Source: Rhodobacteraceae bacterium UBA6273
GTDB lineage: Bacteria; Pseudomonadota; Alphaproteobacteria; Rhodobacterales; Rhodobacteraceae
Assembly: GCA_002440625.1 (NCBI GenBank)
Contig: DJUV01000240.1
Span: forward strand, 1 to 29,483
Direction: 5' to 3'
DNA length: 29,483 nucleotides
The notes under the pieces: model-generated
Seen by the model: only the letters and a program-made list of their open reading frames with translations
What the model was told of the DNA's origin: nothing
Database searches by the model: none
Position numbers and translations under genes: made by a program
In this document: positions 15,309-22,906 of the stretch, one piece after another
Layout: each line of letters begins with the position of its first letter
How positions within the stretch are numbered: the stretch's first letter is position 1

Positions 15309-15734
15309 ATGCAGCTTCGTTCCTCGCTTCTTCCCGCCACAGCCCTTCTTGCCCTCACCAGCACCGGCGCCTTCTCGCAAGAGCTTTCGCTCGCACTCGG
15401 CCCCGCCAATATCCCGAACTATGCCGGGCTCGGCATCGGCGGTCTGCCGGATTATATCGGCTCGGACAATTACACCGGCGGCGCCGCGCCCTTCGGCCGT
15501 CTCAGCCTCGGCGGCGAGCGTTATGTCAGCCTCGAAGGCAACTATCTCAGCATGGACCTGCTTGATCATCCGAACTGGCGGGTAGGGCCGGCGCTCCTCT
15601 ACCGCTTCGGCCGCTTCCGCCACTTGGCAACCGTCTTGGGATTGATGCCGAGTTCCCTGCTCAGCACCGCGAGCGAAGTTTGCGATCGCTGTATTGCTGC
15701 TCTGACAGCGTGCGTGGTCGTGGCGCACCCATGA
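15309..15734 (+). pseudogene. MipA/OmpV family outer-membrane protein, 3'-truncated by IS remnant
   Basis: The first ~100 residues look like a MipA/OmpV-type outer-membrane protein. A signal peptide (LLPATALLALTSTGAFSQ) is followed by segments typical of the family: PNYAGLGIGGLPDYIGSDNY, PFGRLSLGGERYVSLEG and NWRVGPALLYRFGR. Intact family members are about 230-270 residues. Here the homologous part stops near 15612, and the remaining ~40 codons are antisense to a transposase start (RHLATVLGLMPSS...), giving a chimeric 141-residue frame. ATG 15309 has GGAGG upstream. The missing C-terminal strands mean it cannot form the normal barrel. No downstream part of the gene is found before mcl1. Confidence 0.8.
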
Positions 15735-15747
15735 CGAACTTGTCCCA
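15608..15747 (-). pseudogene. IS481-type transposase, N-terminal fragment
   Basis: Read from ATG 15747 on the minus strand, the fragment starts MGQVRHGCATTTHAVRAAIQ and continues through SLAVLSRELGINPKTVAKWRKR. That is the helix-turn-helix start typical of IS481-family transposases (from memory). It breaks off after about 45 residues, where the sequence passes into the mipA-like gene. The DDE catalytic core is absent. An AAGGAG ribosome site precedes the ATG. Confidence 0.85.
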
Positions 15748-15804
15748 TAGCGACTCCTTCCATGACGTCGAAAGGATCGCACCATCAAACCGTGGGATCA
15801 AACA
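15608..15804 (-). mobile_element. Remnant of an IS481-family insertion sequence (one end only)
   Basis: The piece comprises the transposase start and the ~57-base upstream leader. The likely outer end is TGTTTGATCCCACGG on the minus strand, finishing at 15804; it begins with TG as IS481 ends do. The other end and most of the element (roughly 1 kb) are missing, so it cannot move on its own. The inner junction lies within about 15605-15618, where mipA and transposase sequence share GCTTCCGC-like bases. Confidence 0.75.
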
Positions 15805-15819
15805 AATAGGGCCTCGGCT

Positions 15820-15863
15820 GCCCGACGCCTGTCGGGACGGATGCCCGACGCTTGCGGGACGGA
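15820..15863. repeat. Tandem pair of the 22-base palindromic repeat, copies 2 and 3
   Basis: Copy 2 (15820-15841) is identical to the unit at 2617-2638. Copy 3 (15843-15863) reads GCCCGACGCTTGCGGGACGG and is slightly degenerate. A further decayed half (ATCCGACAC) follows. They lie just outside the predicted IS end. Confidence 0.75.
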
Positions 15864-15911
15864 TATCCGACACATCCTGCGGCGCATTTTGCTGCAACTG
15901 CGAAAGGATGC

Positions 15912-15929
15912 TTGCGCAGCGTGACGCAA
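15912..15929. promoter_or_regulatory. Possible operator upstream of mcl1
   Basis: TTGCG and CGCAA form an inverted repeat with an 8-base spacer, next to a TATTCT sequence (15930-15935) that could be a -10. It lies 55-72 bases before the mcl1 start. No matching -35 is seen, and the binding protein is unknown. Confidence 0.3.
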
Positions 15930-15983
15930 TATTCTATCCGAACGAAAACTCCTAACGAAACTTCCTTGCCGAAGGAATTGCCC

Positions 15984-16940
15984 ATGAGCTTCCGTCTCCA
16001 GCCCGCCGCCCCCGCCCGCCCGAACCGCTGCCAGCTTTTCGGCCCCGGCTCCCGGCCCGCGCTTTTCGAAAAGATGGCAGCCTCGGCGGCGGATGTGATC
16101 AACCTCGACCTTGAGGATTCGGTGGCGCCCTCTGACAAGCCCGAGGCGCGGAAGAACATCATCCAGGCGATCGGCGACGTAAACTGGGGCAACAAGCATT
16201 TGTCTGTTCGGATCAATGGCCTGGACACGCCCTTCTGGTATCGCGACGTGGTCGACCTTCTGGAAAATGCCTCAGACCGGCTCGACCAGATCATGATCCC
16301 GAAGGTTGGCTGCGCTGCCGATGTCTATGCCGTCGATGCCCTCGTCACCGCCATCGAAGCCGCAAAAGGCCGCAAGAAGCGCATCGGTTTCGAGGTCATC
16401 ATCGAATCCGCCGCCGGCATCGCCCATGTCGAGGAAATCGCCGCCTCCAGCCCCCGCCTTCAGGCGATGAGCCTCGGGGCGGCCGATTTCGCCGCCTCAA
16501 TGGGCATGCAGACCACCGGCATCGGCGGGACGCAGGAGAATTATTATATGCTTCACCAAGGGGTTAAGCATTGGTCCGACCCCTGGCACTGGGCCCAGAC
16601 CGCCATTGTCGCCGCCTGCCGCACCCATGGCGTGCTGCCGGTCGATGGCCCCTTCGGCGACTTCTCCGACGACGAAGGCTTCCGTGCCCAGGCCCGCCGT
16701 TCGGCGACGCTCGGCATGGTCGGCAAATGGGCGATCCACCCGAAGCAGGTGGCGCTGTGCAATGAGGTCTTCACGCCGTCAGAGGCGCAGGTTTCCGAGG
16801 CTCGCGAAATCCTCTCCGCCATGGAAGCCGCCAAGGCGCGCGGCGAGGGGGCGACGGTCTACAAGGGCCGGCTTGTGGACATCGCCTCGATCAAGCAGGC
16901 CGAGGTGATCGTGCGGCAGGCCGAACTGATCGCGGGCTGA
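15984..16940 (+). CDS. mcl1: L-malyl-CoA / beta-methylmalyl-CoA lyase
   Basis: This enzyme of the CitE-like family splits (2R,3S)-beta-methylmalyl-CoA into glyoxylate and propionyl-CoA and condenses or cleaves L-malyl-CoA, serving the ethylmalonyl-CoA pathway of acetate assimilation. The 318 residues start MSFRLQPAAPARPNRCQLFG, and the sequence is close to Rhodobacter sphaeroides Mcl1 as I remember it. Active-site segments include INLDLEDSV, the metal-binding acidic residues in FEVIIESAAG, SLGAADFAASMGMQ and GKWAIHPKQV. ATG 15984 follows GAAGGA. An IS scar and palindromic repeats stop about 120 bases upstream, so the promoter may have been rearranged. A hairpin follows the stop codon. Confidence 0.95.
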   Translation: MSFRLQPAAPARPNRCQLFGPGSRPALFEKMAASAADVINLDLEDSVAPSDKPEARKNIIQAIGDVNWGNKHLSVRINGLDTPFWYRDVVDLLENASDRLDQIMIPKVGCAADVYAVDALVTAIEAAKGRKKRIGFEVIIESAAGIAHVEEIAASSPRLQAMSLGAADFAASMGMQTTGIGGTQENYYMLHQGVKHWSDPWHWAQTAIVAACRTHGVLPVDGPFGDFSDDEGFRAQARRSATLGMVGKWAIHPKQVALCNEVFTPSEAQVSEAREILSAMEAAKARGEGATVYKGRLVDIASIKQAEVIVRQAELIAG

Positions 16941-16948
16941 GCGAGGAA

Positions 16949-16967
16949 GCGGGGGTTTCACCCCCGC
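16949..16967 (+). terminator. Hairpin after mcl1
   Basis: GCGGGGG-TTTCA-CCCCCGC forms a 7-bp stem nine bases after the stop codon. No T-run follows immediately; the next bases are ACCCCAGAGGGTATTTGGG, which can pair weakly again. Loop and stem match the hairpin after ftsK. Confidence 0.55.
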
Positions 16968-16999
16968 ACCCCAGAGGGTATTTGGGTAACGAAGAAGCC

Positions 17000-17836
17000 C
17001 TAGCTTTTCAAGGACATGCAGACGTCGGTGAGAAGATCGTCGGGTGCCGTATCGGCGGGGGTGTTGAGATAGACTTCGATTGCCGGAGCCTCGCCCGGTT
17101 CCTCGCCTGACTGCGCGAGCCAGGGGCCGAAGAGGTAGTCATAGGCGGCTTGCAGCCCCGAATAATGGCCCTTGAAGCGCAGGCAGGCATAGCGCCCCTC
17201 AGGCAGCCGGACCTCCTCCAGCCCCTCGGGCAGACCTTCCCCGCCGGGAAGAACCGCGCCAGCGTGGCTCCGCAAGTCTTTCGGTGGAGTGGCGCTCGGG
17301 TCGTCGTAGTAGACCCCCACGAGCCCGCCGACCCTGCCCCAGAGGTCGCGGCCACCAAGGATGGTGCCGAGCTTTTCAAAGCTCTGGCCGATCTGCATGT
17401 AGGGACCCTTGTGGGCCACTGCGGCGAGGCGACGGGCAGGTTCCGGCCTGATGGTGACGTCGAACATCTGATGTCCTTTCCGTTGGTGAAGAAGAAGCGG
17501 GGAGGTCAGTTCCCCGCGCTTGCGGAAGGCCGAAGGGGTCAGGCCGTAATGGGCCGAGAAGGCGCGGGCGAAGCTTTTGCCCGAAGGATAGCCCGCGCGG
17601 CGGGCGATATCATCCGGCCGCCAGTTGGTCTGGACCAGCCAGCAGGCGGCCCGGTGCATTCGTATCCTTCGCACCGCGTCCGCCGCGGTTTCGCCGGTCA
17701 TCGCGTGAAAGACCCGGTGAAAGTGAAACCGGCTGAGCGCTGCCACATCCGCCAACGCGTCGAGCGAAAGATCCCCGGCGGGATTGGCGTGGATATGGTC
17801 GATCACCCTCAGGAGCCTGCCTTCATATGGTCCCAT
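17000..17836 (-). CDS. AraC-family regulator fused to a GyrI-like effector domain
   Basis: Residues 1-105 are an AraC-type double helix-turn-helix: LSLDALADVAALSRFHFHRVFHAMTGE, then DDIARRAGYPSGKSFARAFSAHYGLTPSAFRK. The rest (about 120-278) is a GyrI-like/SOUL-fold small-molecule-binding domain (FDVTIRPEPARRLAAVAHKGPY through LPEGRYACLRFKGHYSGLQAAYDYLFGPWL). This is the Rob/SbmC-type architecture used to sense drugs or other hydrophobic compounds. The chosen start is ATG 17836, eight bases after AAGGGG; a GTG at 17845 directly abuts that site and is less likely. It is divergent from accA. No obvious efflux target is adjacent, and the ligand is unknown. Confidence 0.9.
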   Translation of the reverse strand: MGPYEGRLLRVIDHIHANPAGDLSLDALADVAALSRFHFHRVFHAMTGETAADAVRRIRMHRAACWLVQTNWRPDDIARRAGYPSGKSFARAFSAHYGLTPSAFRKRGELTSPLLLHQRKGHQMFDVTIRPEPARRLAAVAHKGPYMQIGQSFEKLGTILGGRDLWGRVGGLVGVYYDDPSATPPKDLRSHAGAVLPGGEGLPEGLEEVRLPEGRYACLRFKGHYSGLQAAYDYLFGPWLAQSGEEPGEAPAIEVYLNTPADTAPDDLLTDVCMSLKS

Positions 17837-17901
17837 CCCGGGCACCCCTTCGTTCTACCGCATTCACCCTGCCACCGGCCCCGGTCACAAATCTTGCCAA
17901 G

Positions 17902-17930
17902 TTGCATTTGGCCGTGGACCGCGCCATATA
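17902..17930 (+). promoter_or_regulatory. Candidate promoter of accA
   Basis: TTGCAT at 17902-17907 and CATATA at 17925-17930 are 17 bases apart (ATATAA one base on is an alternative). Transcription would begin near 17937, about 20 bases before the accA start, which has GAGGGGAG as ribosome site. Confidence 0.45.
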
Positions 17931-17955
17931 AGCCCAACCCAGAGGGGAGCAGATC

Positions 17956-18915
17956 ATGAATTACCTCGAGTTCGAAAAGCCCCTGGCCGAGATCGAAGGC
18001 AAGGCCGAAGAGCTTCGCGCGATGGCGCGGAAGACCGAGGGGATGAATGTCGAGAAAGAGGCGGCGGCGCTGGACAAGAAAGCCGCCGACATGCTCCGCG
18101 ACATGTACAAGACGCTCGACCCATGGCGGAAATGCCAGGTCGCGCGGCACCCCGACCGGCCGCATTGCAAGGATTACATCGAGGCGCTTTTTTCCGAGTT
18201 CACCACGCTCGCCGGGGACCGGAACTTCGCCGAGGATCACGCCATCATGGGCGGCCTTGCGCGGTTCAACGACCAGCCAGTGGTGGTGATCGGACAGGAA
18301 AAGGGCTCCGACACCAAGACCCGGATCGAGCGCAACTTCGGCATGGCCCGGCCCGAGGGCTACCGGAAGGCGATCCGGCTGATGGAGCTTGCCGACCGCT
18401 TCCGGCTGCCGGTCATCACGCTTGTCGACACGCCCGGCGCCTATCCCGGCAAGGGCGCGGAAGAGCGTGGCCAGTCCGAGGCAATCGCCCGCTGCACCCA
18501 GAAGTGCCTTGAGATCGGTGTGCCCTTGATTTCGGTCGTCATCGGCGAAGGCGGCTCGGGCGGCGCGGTGGCTTTGGCTTCTGCCAACCGCGTGGCGATG
18601 CTGGAACATTCGATCTATTCTGTCATCACGCCGGAAGGCTGTGCCTCGATCCTGTGGAAGGATGCGGAGCGGATGAAGGAAGCTGCGATGGCACTGCGGT
18701 TGACCGCGCAGGACCTTCTGAAGCTGGGCATCATCGACCGGATCATCACCGAGCCCCTCGGCGGCGCGCAGCGCAACAAGGCCGATGTGATCCAGAATGT
18801 CGGCAAGGAAATCGGAGCAATGCTGAAGGAGCTTTCGGGCAAGAAGTCGGCGGAACTCGTCAAGGAACGGCGCCAGAAGTTCCTGTCGATGGGCTCGACC
18901 GGCCTCGCGGCCTGA
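17956..18915 (+). CDS. accA: Acetyl-CoA carboxylase, carboxyltransferase subunit alpha
   Basis: AccA forms, with AccD, the carboxyltransferase half of acetyl-CoA carboxylase, transferring CO2 from biotin to acetyl-CoA to give malonyl-CoA for fatty-acid synthesis. The 319 residues begin [20 protein letters not shown], the usual family start. Crotonase-fold markers are [25 protein letters not shown], the oxyanion-hole loop GEGGSGGA, and [13 protein letters not shown]. The gene stands alone and faces the PPOX flavoprotein gene with only three bases between the two stop codons, so there is no room for a separate terminator. Confidence 0.97.
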   Translation: MNYLEFEKPLAEIEGKAEELRAMARKTEGMNVEKEAAALDKKAADMLRDMYKTLDPWRKCQVARHPDRPHCKDYIEALFSEFTTLAGDRNFAEDHAIMGGLARFNDQPVVVIGQEKGSDTKTRIERNFGMARPEGYRKAIRLMELADRFRLPVITLVDTPGAYPGKGAEERGQSEAIARCTQKCLEIGVPLISVVIGEGGSGGAVALASANRVAMLEHSIYSVITPEGCASILWKDAERMKEAAMALRLTAQDLLKLGIIDRIITEPLGGAQRNKADVIQNVGKEIGAMLKELSGKKSAELVKERRQKFLSMGSTGLAA

Positions 18916-18918
18916 CGC

Positions 18919-19524
18919 CTACCACATGGTCTTTGCGGCGCGGGCGGGCCAAGCCTCATCATAGGCCGCGCCGTCGATGCGGCCTTCCGTCAGTTCCGAG
19001 AGTATTCCGCCCGCCGTCGGCAGCCCCGCCGACTGGTCGCCAGAGGTCCAGAGGCCGGCACGCATCAGGGCACGGGCGCATTGCGAATAGATCTCCGCGA
19101 TCCCGATCACCACGACGCTGCGGGGCAGCTTGCCGTCCCGCGCGAAGCGCTGGCGCAGGTCTTCGTCAGCGGTGACATGGGCGGAGCCGTTCACGCGGAC
19201 CACGTTGTTCGATCCGGCCACGAGGAACATGACGCTGACGCGCGGATCGCGGACGATGTTCCGGAGCGAGTCGACCCGCTCATTGCCCTTCCAGTCCGGC
19301 AGGGCGAGGGTGCCGGGATCAAGCTCCATCACTACCGGACCGTCATCGCCCCTCGGGCTCGCGTCCGTGCCTTCCGGGCCGACGGTGGAGAGGATGCAGA
19401 ACCGCGACCGCCCGATCCAGTCGCGGTAAGCGGGCGTCATCCGCCGTGCGACCTTCAGAAGCGATGCCTCGCCGGGGGTGCCGTAGTGGCCCTCAAGCTC
19501 TTCGACCGAAGCGATGAACCGCAT
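18919..19524 (-). CDS. Pyridoxamine 5'-phosphate oxidase-fold FMN flavoprotein (MSMEG_1061-like)
   Basis: A 201-residue split-barrel flavoprotein of the PPOX superfamily. It resembles the group named after MSMEG_1061: CILSTVGPEGTDASPRGD near residues 43-60, then LALPDWKGNERVDSLRNIVRDPRVSVMF, and NVVRVNGSAHVTAD. The C-terminal part contains IYSQCARALMRAGLW. Members bind FMN or F420 and reduce unknown small molecules; a vitamin B6 role is not implied. ATG 19524 is three bases after the plsC stop, so it is the last gene of the ftsE-ftsX-plsC transcript. The end meets accA tail to tail. Confidence 0.88.
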   Translation of the reverse strand: MRFIASVEELEGHYGTPGEASLLKVARRMTPAYRDWIGRSRFCILSTVGPEGTDASPRGDDGPVVMELDPGTLALPDWKGNERVDSLRNIVRDPRVSVMFLVAGSNNVVRVNGSAHVTADEDLRQRFARDGKLPRSVVVIGIAEIYSQCARALMRAGLWTSGDQSAGLPTAGGILSELTEGRIDGAAYDEAWPARAAKTMW

Positions 19525-19527
19525 GGC

Positions 19528-20262
19528 TCAACCCTTTCCGGTGAAACCCGCCTCGGCCGCCAGCCGGTCCGATGCGCCTTCGACCAATGGCTCGATCCTC
19601 GCCATGAAGGCCTCGACGGTTCCACCTGCGGGGATGCGCGGCAGGAATTCGACCACGGCGAGGCCGGGCTTTCTCAGGATGCCGTGGCGCGGCCAGAAGA
19701 CGCCGACATTGGTGGCGGCGGGCACGCAATCCTGCCCAAGCTCGGTGTAAAGGACGGCGACGCCGACCTTGTAGGATTTCTTCGCCCCCGCGGCGACGCG
19801 GGTGCCTTGCGGATAGATGATAAGCTGGCCCGGTTCGGCAGCGCCCGCCTTCACATCCGCCACCATCTTCTTCATCGCCTCGCTGCGCTTGCCGCGATCG
19901 ACCGGCACACAGCCGATCTTTTTCGCGTACCAGCCGACGATGGGCGCCCAAAGGAGCTCTTTCTTCATGATGAACTTCGGGCGCGGCACCACCGAGACGA
20001 TCATGATGATGTCGAAGAAGGACTGGTGCTTGGCCGCGATGATGACCTCATCCTGCGGCACCTCGCCCCGGATTTCGGACTTCAGTCCGACGAGGAAGGC
20101 GGCGGAAGCGCGGACCCAGCGGCAATAGCTGTGGACCGCGTCGAAGGCGCCGTCCTTGCGGAACATCGCGATGGGGGTCCAGTAAAGCGCCATGAGGAAC
20201 ATGGAGAGGTACATCTGGACGATGAAAATGAAGGAGAGGACGTATTGCAGCGCGGTTCTCAT
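19528..20262 (-). CDS. plsC: 1-acyl-sn-glycerol-3-phosphate acyltransferase (PlsC-like)
   Basis: This inner-membrane enzyme adds the second acyl chain to make phosphatidic acid. The start is ATG 20262 (MRTALQYVLSFIFIV), whose ATGA overlaps the ftsX stop; it gives 244 residues. An N-terminal membrane helix (about 7-30) precedes the catalytic HQSFFD (H79, D84), matching the HX4D motif. PQGTR is the phosphate-binding motif III, and CVPAATNVG/PRIPAGG follow as motif IV region. ATG overlap with ftsX indicates translational coupling, and the same order of ftsE, ftsX and plsC is frequent in Rhodobacterales (from memory). Several PlsC-like enzymes usually occur per genome, so it may not be the only one. 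Confidence 0.92.
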   Translation of the reverse strand: MRTALQYVLSFIFIVQMYLSMFLMALYWTPIAMFRKDGAFDAVHSYCRWVRASAAFLVGLKSEIRGEVPQDEVIIAAKHQSFFDIIMIVSVVPRPKFIMKKELLWAPIVGWYAKKIGCVPVDRGKRSEAMKKMVADVKAGAAEPGQLIIYPQGTRVAAGAKKSYKVGVAVLYTELGQDCVPAATNVGVFWPRHGILRKPGLAVVEFLPRIPAGGTVEAFMARIEPLVEGASDRLAAEAGFTGKG

Positions 20263-21172
20263 AGCACGCCCTTCAGCGAACGGAGCGCGGCGGTTCGGGT
20301 CGCCGCGAAGGCCACGATAGCGGCTAGCGGCGGAATCGCCAGCGGCCAGAGCCATTCGGTGCCCTGAAAACCAAGATCGGCAAGGAAGCCGCCCGCTTCG
20401 GCGGCTTCGGGCATCAGTGCGATGGCGACCATTGCCGTGACCGTGCCGGCGGCGGCGCCGGCCAGAGTGCGCAAGGTGAAGCGGCGGACAAAGGCGCGGG
20501 CGATGTAGCGGTCGCGCGCGCCAATGAGGCGCAGGGTGCGGATCACCTGATGGTTGGCCGAAAGCGCCGCCATCGCAGCCAGCGTGACCATTGCGGCCGT
20601 CGCGGCGCCGATGATGACGATGGAGAAAAGGCCGAAGGCGCGGATGCGGCCTGCCGCTGCCACAAGGGGCTTTCGCCAGCGCTGGTGATCGTCCAGGACC
20701 GCGCCCGGCACCTCGGCTGAGAGGCGCAGCCTGAGGCCCTCGGCATCGAAGCCCTGGCCGGTTTCGCGCAGTTCGATGAGCTGCGGGATCGGCAGCGTCT
20801 CGACCGGCAGGTCAGGCCCGAACCATGGCGCCAGCAGCGCGCGCGTTTCCGCCGGGTCGAGCGCGCGGGCGCTGTCAACGCCCGGCGTTGCGGCGAGGAT
20901 ATCGAGGACAAGCCTTGTCTGCGCCGCCATCTGGTCGGCGGGGGCCGAGATGCGGATCGTGGCGCCATTGGCAAGCGCGCTCGACCAGCGGTCGGCCAGC
21001 CGCCCGGTGGCGACGGTCAGCGACAGCGCGAAGACGGCAAGGAAGGCCATGGCGGCGGCGGTCAGCAGCGTCAGCCATGCGGCGGCACCCGAAGGCGGCA
21101 CCACGCGGTCGGCGCGCGACTCGCCGGTCACAAGGGCGGTGGCGCGGCCGAGGAAAGCGGGCAGGGCGGCCA

Positions 21173-21173
<1 letters not shown>
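20259..21173 (-). CDS. ftsX: Cell-division ABC transporter permease FtsX
   Basis: FtsX is the membrane half of the FtsEX complex, which transmits ATP use by FtsE to periplasmic peptidoglycan-cleaving regulators during septation. The protein has 304 residues. A cytoplasmic N-terminus is followed by a first membrane helix (about 32-55), a large periplasmic domain (about 60-175), then three helices (about 180-203, 235-254 and 276-292), the standard FtsX topology. The cytoplasmic coupling segment HQVIRTLRLIGARDRYIARAFVRR lies between helices 2 and 3. The start overlaps the ftsE stop by one base (TGATG). Confidence 0.92.
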
Positions 21174-21844
<671 letters not shown>

Positions 21845-21914
21845 TGCCCGATCTCCGCCGCCGGTGCCAATCTGCCGCGCCTTCTGCCGATTTTTCGACT
21901 TCGGTGACAAAAGC

Positions 21915-21943
21915 TTGGCCGATTTGGAGTTGCTTGCTACAAC
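21915..21943 (+). promoter_or_regulatory. Candidate promoter of the zinc-ribbon protein gene
   Basis: TTGGCC at 21915-21920 and TACAAC at 21938-21943 are 17 bases apart, placing the start near 21950 and leaving a leader of about 63 bases. Confidence 0.35.
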
Positions 21944-22012
21944 ACGTTAACAAGAATGGCCAGAAAGCTTGAACCGGACTGGCGTGAGGCTGGCAGAGCG
22001 GGTTGGGACCAG

Positions 22013-22888
22013 ATGCGTTTGATATGCCCCAATTGTGGTGCGCAATACGAGGTTGACGAAAGCGTCATCCCCGACGTTGGCCGGGACGTGCAGTGTTCCA
22101 ACTGCGGTCAGGCCTGGTTCCAGATGTCCGCGAGCCAGCTTCGGGCGCAAGAGGCCGAGGCCGCCGCGGCTGAGGCAGAAGCCCCGGAAGGCACCGAAGA
22201 ATGGGCCGAGACGGATGAGCCGGAGGCTGAAGAGGCGCCTGCCGAGGTTGCCGATCCCGCTCCGCCCGAGCCTGAAGCCGAACCGGCGGAACCCGAATAC
22301 CCTCAACCAGAAGAGCCTGCCCCGGCTGAGCCGGAACCGAAGCGCAAGACACTCGACGACGCGGTGATGAACGTTCTTCGCGAAGAAGCCGACAGAGAGC
22401 GGCGCGCGCGTGAGGCGGAAGGCTCTGCGCCGATGGCCGAGCCGGATGTGATTGCGGTGGCTGCCGTCGCGGCGGCAAGCGCCGCCATGGCGCCCGACCT
22501 CAATGATGCGGATGAGGCAGATGTTTCCCGCGACGTGATGGAGGGCGACGACGCAGTGATCTCGCGCGCCTCGCGGCGTGAGCTTCTGCCCGACATCGAG
22601 GAAATCAACTCCACCCTGCGCGCCACCTCGGACCGGGGCGGCGAGGCGGCATCGGTGGATGCGCCAGAAACGCTGCGCCGCCGCCGCAGTGGCTTCCGCA
22701 TGGGCTTTTCGACGGCGGTGCTGGTCGCGGCGGTCCTCCTCCTGCTTTATGTACTGGCACCCGCCATTGCCGCCAAAGCGCCCGCGACCGCCCCGGCAAT
22801 GGAGGCATTTGTCGGTGCCATCGACGGTTTCCGGAGTTGGGTCGACAACGCGCTGCGCGGGCTGACCGCCTCGATGTCGGACGGGTAG
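22013..22888 (+). CDS. MJ0042-type zinc-ribbon membrane protein
   Basis: The N-terminus MRLICPNCGAQYEVDESVIP is an MJ0042-type zinc finger, with ligands Cys5, Cys8, Cys28 and Cys31. A long acidic proline/glutamate/alanine-rich linker (about 45-110) follows, then a charged helical part with LDDAVMNVLREEADRERR, an alanine-rich patch, and one membrane helix (about 231-252). A short periplasmic tail ends the chain. ATG 22013 gives 291 residues and starts exactly at the finger, with GGGA upstream; ATG 21956 would add 19 residues. The family is widespread in alphaproteobacteria and usually sits beside ftsEX; its role is unknown. It is divergent from ftsE and converges on the next gene with 18 bases between stops. 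Confidence 0.85.
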   Translation: MRLICPNCGAQYEVDESVIPDVGRDVQCSNCGQAWFQMSASQLRAQEAEAAAAEAEAPEGTEEWAETDEPEAEEAPAEVADPAPPEPEAEPAEPEYPQPEEPAPAEPEPKRKTLDDAVMNVLREEADRERRAREAEGSAPMAEPDVIAVAAVAAASAAMAPDLNDADEADVSRDVMEGDDAVISRASRRELLPDIEEINSTLRATSDRGGEAASVDAPETLRRRRSGFRMGFSTAVLVAAVLLLLYVLAPAIAAKAPATAPAMEAFVGAIDGFRSWVDNALRGLTASMSDG

Positions 22889-22906
22889 GGCTGCGGGCGC
22901 AAAGCC

